39,168 bases of DNA from Sedimentisphaerales bacterium (GTDB taxonomy: Bacteria; Planctomycetota; Phycisphaerae; Sedimentisphaerales; Anaerobacaceae): the NCBI GenBank assembly GCA_030603595.1, contig JAUVXL010000009.1, positions 1 to 39,168 of the forward strand. The letters are read 5' to 3'. The position numbers were made by a program, and so were the translations under genes. Position 1 is the stretch's first letter, and each line of letters starts with the position of its first letter. Shown here in pieces: positions 36,394 through 39,168 of the stretch. The notes beneath the pieces were generated by a model. It saw nothing but the letters and a program-made list of their open reading frames with translations. It was not told where the DNA came from and ran no database searches.

Positions 36394-36571
36394 GAGAATC
36401 TCCTTGACTTTTCGGTATTATGCTTGTAACATCAATCAAATCGAACGCCTTGCGAATTAGGTCTCTCAGACCCTCGCTGAAGCTACAACAGCCGATTCTT
36501 TTGGCGTGGGACAGAACCTTGGCGTGCAATTGCTGAGATAAAATAACTGTTGTTTTCTTTGAAGCGTTCAT
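36374..36571 (-). CDS. Ribbon-helix-helix (CopG/Arc-type) DNA-binding protein
   Basis: The 65-residue product begins with a beta strand TTVILSQQL, followed by two helices (HAKVLSHAKRIGC and FSEGLRDLIRKAFDL), the ribbon-helix-helix arrangement of small phage and plasmid repressors. It should dimerise and bind operator DNA by the strand pair. It is the first gene of the minus-strand element operon and diverges from the HTH regulator at 36658, so it may autoregulate the shared control region. Confidence 0.7.
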   Translation of the reverse strand: MNASKKTTVILSQQLHAKVLSHAKRIGCCSFSEGLRDLIRKAFDLIDVTSIIPKSQGDSHGEKEA

Positions 36572-36621
36572 AGCAATCTTATCGGCTTTTGGGCGTATAT
36601 GTGCTTAGGCTTTATTCTCCA

Positions 36622-36644
36622 GTATGCCTAATTTGGGGGCATAC
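36622..36644. promoter_or_regulatory. Operator-like palindrome in the divergent control region
   Basis: GTATGCC (36622-36628) and GGCATAC (36638-36644) are perfect inverted arms spaced by nine bases. The palindrome lies between the two divergent regulator genes, just before the HTH gene start, and is a good candidate operator for one of them. Confidence 0.6.
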
Positions 36645-36657
36645 GCAAGAACAAAAT

Positions 36658-37098
36658 ATGGCAAAAAGCAAAAAAAAATCAGCTACCAGTAAGGTCGATT
36701 CCTGTACGATCCCCGCGAATGTGTGCTTCGGCAATACGGACCCAAACGCCGAACCCTATGAATGGGAAAGCTGGGGCTTTGTTATTCGGCATTTACGAGA
36801 CTTGGTGTGTATGGACCAAACTGCCTTCGGACGGCTCGTACGGGGCTATACACGCGGTCAAATCGCCCGTTACGAGACCGAACAGACTGAACCACCATTG
36901 GACTTTTGGATCAAGCTCATGCGTGTATTTGGACTAAATATCAGTTGGGCATTGACCGGCAAAGGTAAGCCGTACATTGAAGACTATACCGAATCTGAGG
37001 AACGAACACGTTTCTGGCGGTGGGAAGACCTCAGAACGGAGCAAAAGAACTTCTTAGAGCAATTAAGTGGCTGGGACCAAAAAAAATTCCTACGCTAA
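36658..37098 (+). CDS. XRE-type helix-turn-helix regulator (phage repressor-like)
   Basis: This 146-residue protein has a lambda-repressor-like HTH between about residues 40 and 105: IRHLRDLVCMDQTAFGRLVR, then YTRGQIARYETEQTEPPLDFW and a closing helix with WALTGKGKPY. The C-terminal 40 residues are charged and may dimerise. It is the only plus-strand gene of the element and faces away from the structural operon, like an immunity repressor. The ATG at 36658 lacks a clear ribosome-binding site; an in-frame ATG at 36589 would add an unlikely leader across the operator. Confidence 0.72.
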   Translation: MAKSKKKSATSKVDSCTIPANVCFGNTDPNAEPYEWESWGFVIRHLRDLVCMDQTAFGRLVRGYTRGQIARYETEQTEPPLDFWIKLMRVFGLNISWALTGKGKPYIEDYTESEERTRFWRWEDLRTEQKNFLEQLSGWDQKKFLR

Positions 37099-37381
37099 CC
37101 CTCGGCCACACATATACTTACGCCCACCGGCAAAAAATCTTTCGACAAAAATCCCCCCTATTCTGGTCATAGTCTATCCATTTTCACGACGCAAAACACC
37201 ATAAAATTCATAATTCACTTAACTTATTGCGAAGTTTAGTTCCGCGCCCAGGTTCTGGGGTTCCGCGCTTTGCGAAACTAAATTATCTAAATATCTAACA
37301 TTTATTAAAGGATCGAAGCCTATTACAAGCCCGTTATAGCCCCGATTAAAGATGTTTAAGGTTTCGCCCCCCAAAAAAATC
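37099..37381. other. AT-rich gene-free segment after the repressor
   Basis: No gene is visible. GTTCCGCGC occurs twice around CCCAG-GTT-CTGGG near 37237-37275, flanked by TTTAGT/ACTAAA, an imperfect palindrome that could be a terminator-like or protein-binding structure. It has no T tract. Confidence 0.35.
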
Positions 37382-37553
37382 TACTGCCATATAGAATGTA
37401 AATAAAACGTCCGAAATCGTGTTTACTGCCATATAGCAAATTCCTAATATGGTTCCGCTATCCCCCTCAAAATCCCCCTCTAACACCCCTTAAACCCACG
37501 TTTTCCCGCCTACGCCCCGCCAATCCCGGTGACGTGCTTTTACCGCCATATAG
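37382..37553 (+). repeat. Right end motif array of the element (three TACYGCCATATAG sites)
   Basis: TACTGCCATATAG occurs at 37382-37394 and 37424-37436, and TACCGCCATATAG at 37541-37553, all in the same orientation, spaced 42 and 117 bases. AAAACGTCCGA precedes the middle copy (37404-37414). A related copy lies inverted at the left end (29126-29153). Multiple same-oriented sites at each end are what Mu-type transposases bind. Confidence 0.65.
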
Positions 37554-37861
37554 CTTGTGAGTTTACACACACGCAACTCCTTAAAGAAGAGCTACTGGTA
37601 TTCTGATCAGTATCACAGCAGCGTCCTTCTCACTCTCTGCCTCCCTACGAAGCCGTCAAACGCGCTCTGACCACTATTCATCACCCAAGTTCTCAGAAGC
37701 CAGACTCTGTACACATATCTATTTTCGCCATACTACCCGTTCTCACTCTCAGCGTCAAGCATAAAAGGTTGTATTCTTCCGATTCGGGTGTGGCCAGATT
37801 TCCTGGCAGGTGATTGGGGTATTCGTCAATACTCGATCATAAGGCACAACACAGCCGCTAT
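37554..37861. other. Gene-free flank right of the element
   Basis: No gene, RNA or clear repeat is seen here, apart from an imperfect palindrome near 37592-37611 (TACTG...CAGTA). It precedes a cluster of dispersed repeats. Confidence 0.35.
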
Positions 37862-38026
37862 CGTCATTGCGAGCACCTCACCGAATTCTCAGGAGGCACG
37901 CAAAAGAAAATGAATCTCAACGAATTGTCATTGCGAGGAGCGCAGCGACGTGGCAATCTCCTACCCCTCGCACTATGAGAACTGTTCATTTTCTTAGGAG
38001 GCCCCCTTGGGGCCGTGGCAATCTCC
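37862..38026. repeat. Cluster of dispersed repeats
   Basis: One complete unit (37924-37960) begins ATTGTCATTGCGAGGAG and ends GACGTGGCAATCTC. A degenerate copy precedes it (37862-37918, TCATTGCGAG to GAATCTC), and a partial copy follows (37995-38026, TAGGAGG to GTGGCAATCTC). They match the units at 1443-1507 and 11621-11672 and end less than 100 bases before a truncated regulator gene. Confidence 0.65.
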
Positions 38027-38103
38027 GGCTTTCGAGTCCGCCTCCGGCGGAAGATTGCCGTCCGCCGAGAGCCTCTGATGAGATAATATTTCAAGCGCAC
38101 TAA

Positions 38104-38388
38104 GAAAAAAAGGGTTTTTGGCTTGACGTGGCCGTGCATCTTCAGATAAACCCGAATACCGTACGCAAGGCGTACTCTGAGTTGGAAATTTTAGGGATAC
38201 TGAACACCCAGCAGGGGACGGGGACTTTTGTCGGCAACCGGCAAGTGGAAATCGACAAGGCCGAGAAGGCACAAATGCTCAAGCAGATATGCGACGAACT
38301 TGTCGCACGCGGCAACCAATACGGCTTTACTCTCAAAGAAATTGTCAGTCACTTGAATAGGAGATTAAAAGATGGCAGCCAAGACTAA
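38104..38388 (+). pseudogene. GntR-type (YtrA-like) regulator, 5'-truncated
   Basis: The frame begins after a TAA at 38101 and reads LDVAVHLQINPNTVRKAYSELE, the second half of a GntR winged helix, then GTGTFV and the short C-terminal helix of YtrA-type regulators. The first 35-40 residues, including helix 1, are missing, and repeat-derived sequence takes their place. A GTG at 38128 could start a short product, but it could not form a complete DNA-binding domain. It overlaps the slipin gene by 17 bases, and such regulators often head operons with slipin or ABC transporter genes. Confidence 0.7.
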
Positions 38389-39046
38389 AACCCCCCAACC
38401 CAGCCTGACCCACCAGTACAAGGCAACCGTTCAGTTCGAGGCCGAGGCGGCGTCGCTTAATTTGGTCGCCGCCCTGGCGGGTGTCGTCGTCGTGCTAATC
38501 GGCGGCGTAGCAAACCGGCTCATTATGGGCGATTGGAGCGAAATCAATTCGTACATTGCCGTGCCGGCTGTGTTGACCGCAGCGATATGCTTCTTCGGCA
38601 TCAAGATCGCCAACCAGTGGGAACGTGCCGTGGTCCTGCGGCTCGAACGATTCCTCTGCCTCAAAGGGCCGGGGCCGTTCTTCGTTATCCCCATCATCGA
38701 CACGGTCGCGCATAGTGTGGACATGCGCATACACGCGACCGATTTCAGTTCGGAATCGACCCTCACCAAGGATCTCGAAGATGCAATGTCCAAGGAGACC
38801 CAGGCCGAACGCGAACGCCACGCTCGAATAATACTCGGAACCGCAGAGACCGAAATCGCAGAAAAATTCGCCCAGGCCGCAAAGCAATACGAGTCAAACC
38901 CCGGAGCAATGCACCTTCGGGGCATGAATATGCTATTCGAAGGGCTGAAAGCAAAAGGCTCGATGGTAATAGTCCCAAGCTCCGCCCTCGATACAATGAA
39001 CCTCGGGGCAATAGGAGGACTAACAGCCCTAAGGACTTGTAAATAA
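38372..39046 (+). CDS. Slipin-like (band 7/SPFH) protein with internal deletion
   Basis: This 224-residue protein has two N-terminal membrane segments (about 28-50 and 60-80) and then the start of a slipin SPFH domain (WERAVVLRLERFLCLKGPGPF, TLTKD). At residue 134-135 it jumps directly to LEDAMSKETQAERERHARII, which in intact slipins comes about 75-80 residues later, after the core SPFH strands. The C-terminal part (NMLFEGLKAKGSMVIVPSSA) is normal. Family members are usually above 300 residues. The frame is kept. AGGAG precedes the ATG. The product may be inactive. Confidence 0.75.
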   Translation: MAAKTKTPQPSLTHQYKATVQFEAEAASLNLVAALAGVVVVLIGGVANRLIMGDWSEINSYIAVPAVLTAAICFFGIKIANQWERAVVLRLERFLCLKGPGPFFVIPIIDTVAHSVDMRIHATDFSSESTLTKDLEDAMSKETQAERERHARIILGTAETEIAEKFAQAAKQYESNPGAMHLRGMNMLFEGLKAKGSMVIVPSSALDTMNLGAIGGLTALRTCK

Positions 39047-39083
39047 ATAAAGTTTCAGTCTTCTGGTTGCCGATAGAGGTAAT

Positions 39084-39168
39084 ATGAAGACGATAGTAAA
39101 ACATAAAGCAGTTATCCCGCAAGGGAAGCAGTTGGCAAAATCGATTCAAAGCAAATCGTGGCGAAAAA
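39084..39168 (+). CDS. Possible gene start, cut by right edge
   Basis: An ATG at 39084 follows GAGG by four bases and stays open to the window end (28 codons). The basic sequence (KTIVKHKAVIPQGKQLAKSI) shows no motif. It lies 37 bases after the slipin gene on the same strand. It is listed as tentative only. Confidence 0.3.
   Translation, partial: MKTIVKHKAVIPQGKQLAKSIQSKSWRK

Larger units (their letters stand above)
29110..37560. mobile_element. Capsid-encoding phage-like element (satellite or derived transposable phage)
   Basis: Boundaries are approximate. The region holds one minus-strand operon of phage-type genes and a divergent repressor, and is bracketed by inverted copies of AAAACGTCCGA followed by ACYGCCATATA (left 29126-29153, right 37404-37435, plus two more right copies). 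Recognisable morphogenesis genes are the prohead protease, the major capsid protein and a tape-measure-like protein. No portal, terminase, integrase, tail, lysis or replication gene is evident. A transposase-like DNA-binding protein lies next to the left end. The small size and gene loss suggest a satellite or a decayed Mu-type phage. Confidence 0.65.

Noticed and set aside
37382-37553. Three repeated 13-mers as a possible CRISPR array
   Set aside because: The repeats are too short and the spacing (42 and 117 bases) is irregular; no cas genes are present.
29110-37560. Complete, functional tailed prophage
   Set aside because: No portal, terminase, tail fibre, baseplate, lysis or integrase gene could be recognised in the 8.4 kb.

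Overview
The window reads as a chromosome segment of a planctomycete, most like the Phycisphaerae/Sedimentisphaerales side of the phylum. Evidence: a Planctomycetes/Verrucomicrobia-restricted family protein (Minf_1886-like, 11701-12063), many Tat/Sec lipoproteins, secreted glycoside-hydrolase-like proteins, pseudopilin-derived proteins, and moderately GC-rich genes with good Shine-Dalgarno sites. Several promoters match the sigma70 consensus closely (upstream of trxA, clpC and the MGH1-like hydrolase). No rRNA, tRNA or CRISPR array was recognised.

Layout. 1-5.2 kb: a lipoprotein cut by the window edge, a Tat-exported metallophosphoesterase, a thioredoxin unit with a short-chain dehydrogenase remnant, a REP-associated tyrosine transposase (RAYT) between two inverted REP palindromes, rmuC and a HAD phosphatase. 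5.3-11.6 kb: a plus-strand run with a small protein plus nucleotidyltransferase pair, then tmk-holB-ricT(PSP1)-metG, an order reminiscent of the Firmicutes tmk-holB-yaaT-metS neighbourhood. 11.7-18.2 kb: a Minf_1886-like protein, a GNAT, a small protein whose only domain is also the N-terminal domain of the adjacent trypsin-like protease, an M20 peptidase, a zinc-ribbon coiled-coil protein, an RNase H/PurN fusion and a pilin-like protein. 18.2-28.7 kb: clpC, a large lipoprotein ending in a GspG-type domain, a secreted DUF6298-like protein, a SEC-C protein and an MGH1-like glycoside hydrolase split by a frameshift at an A8 run.

29.1-37.55 kb is a compact phage-like element. A divergent repressor faces one minus-strand operon encoding a ribbon-helix-helix protein, several small proteins, an HK97-type prohead protease, the major capsid protein, a tape-measure-like protein, a zinc-finger protein, a membrane protein and a transposase-like HTH protein with no catalytic domain. 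I see no portal, terminase, integrase, tail or lysis gene. The region is bounded by related sequences in inverted orientation (AAAACGTCCGA followed by ACYGCCATATA), one at the left and several at the right, like the end-binding sites of a Mu-type transposable element. A capsid-encoding satellite or a derived transposable phage is my best reading. Inside it, one small gene is split by a 161-bp unit that is highly structured and flanked by perfect 14-bp direct repeats; removing one unit restores a single 82-codon frame.

37.86-39.17 kb: copies of a dispersed repeat, a 5'-truncated GntR-type regulator, and a slipin (band 7/SPFH) protein that appears to lack the core of its domain through an in-frame deletion. 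The most interesting leads are the capsid-bearing element, the structured insertion within it, the RNase H/PurN and lipoprotein/GspG fusions, and the RAYT with its matched REP pair.
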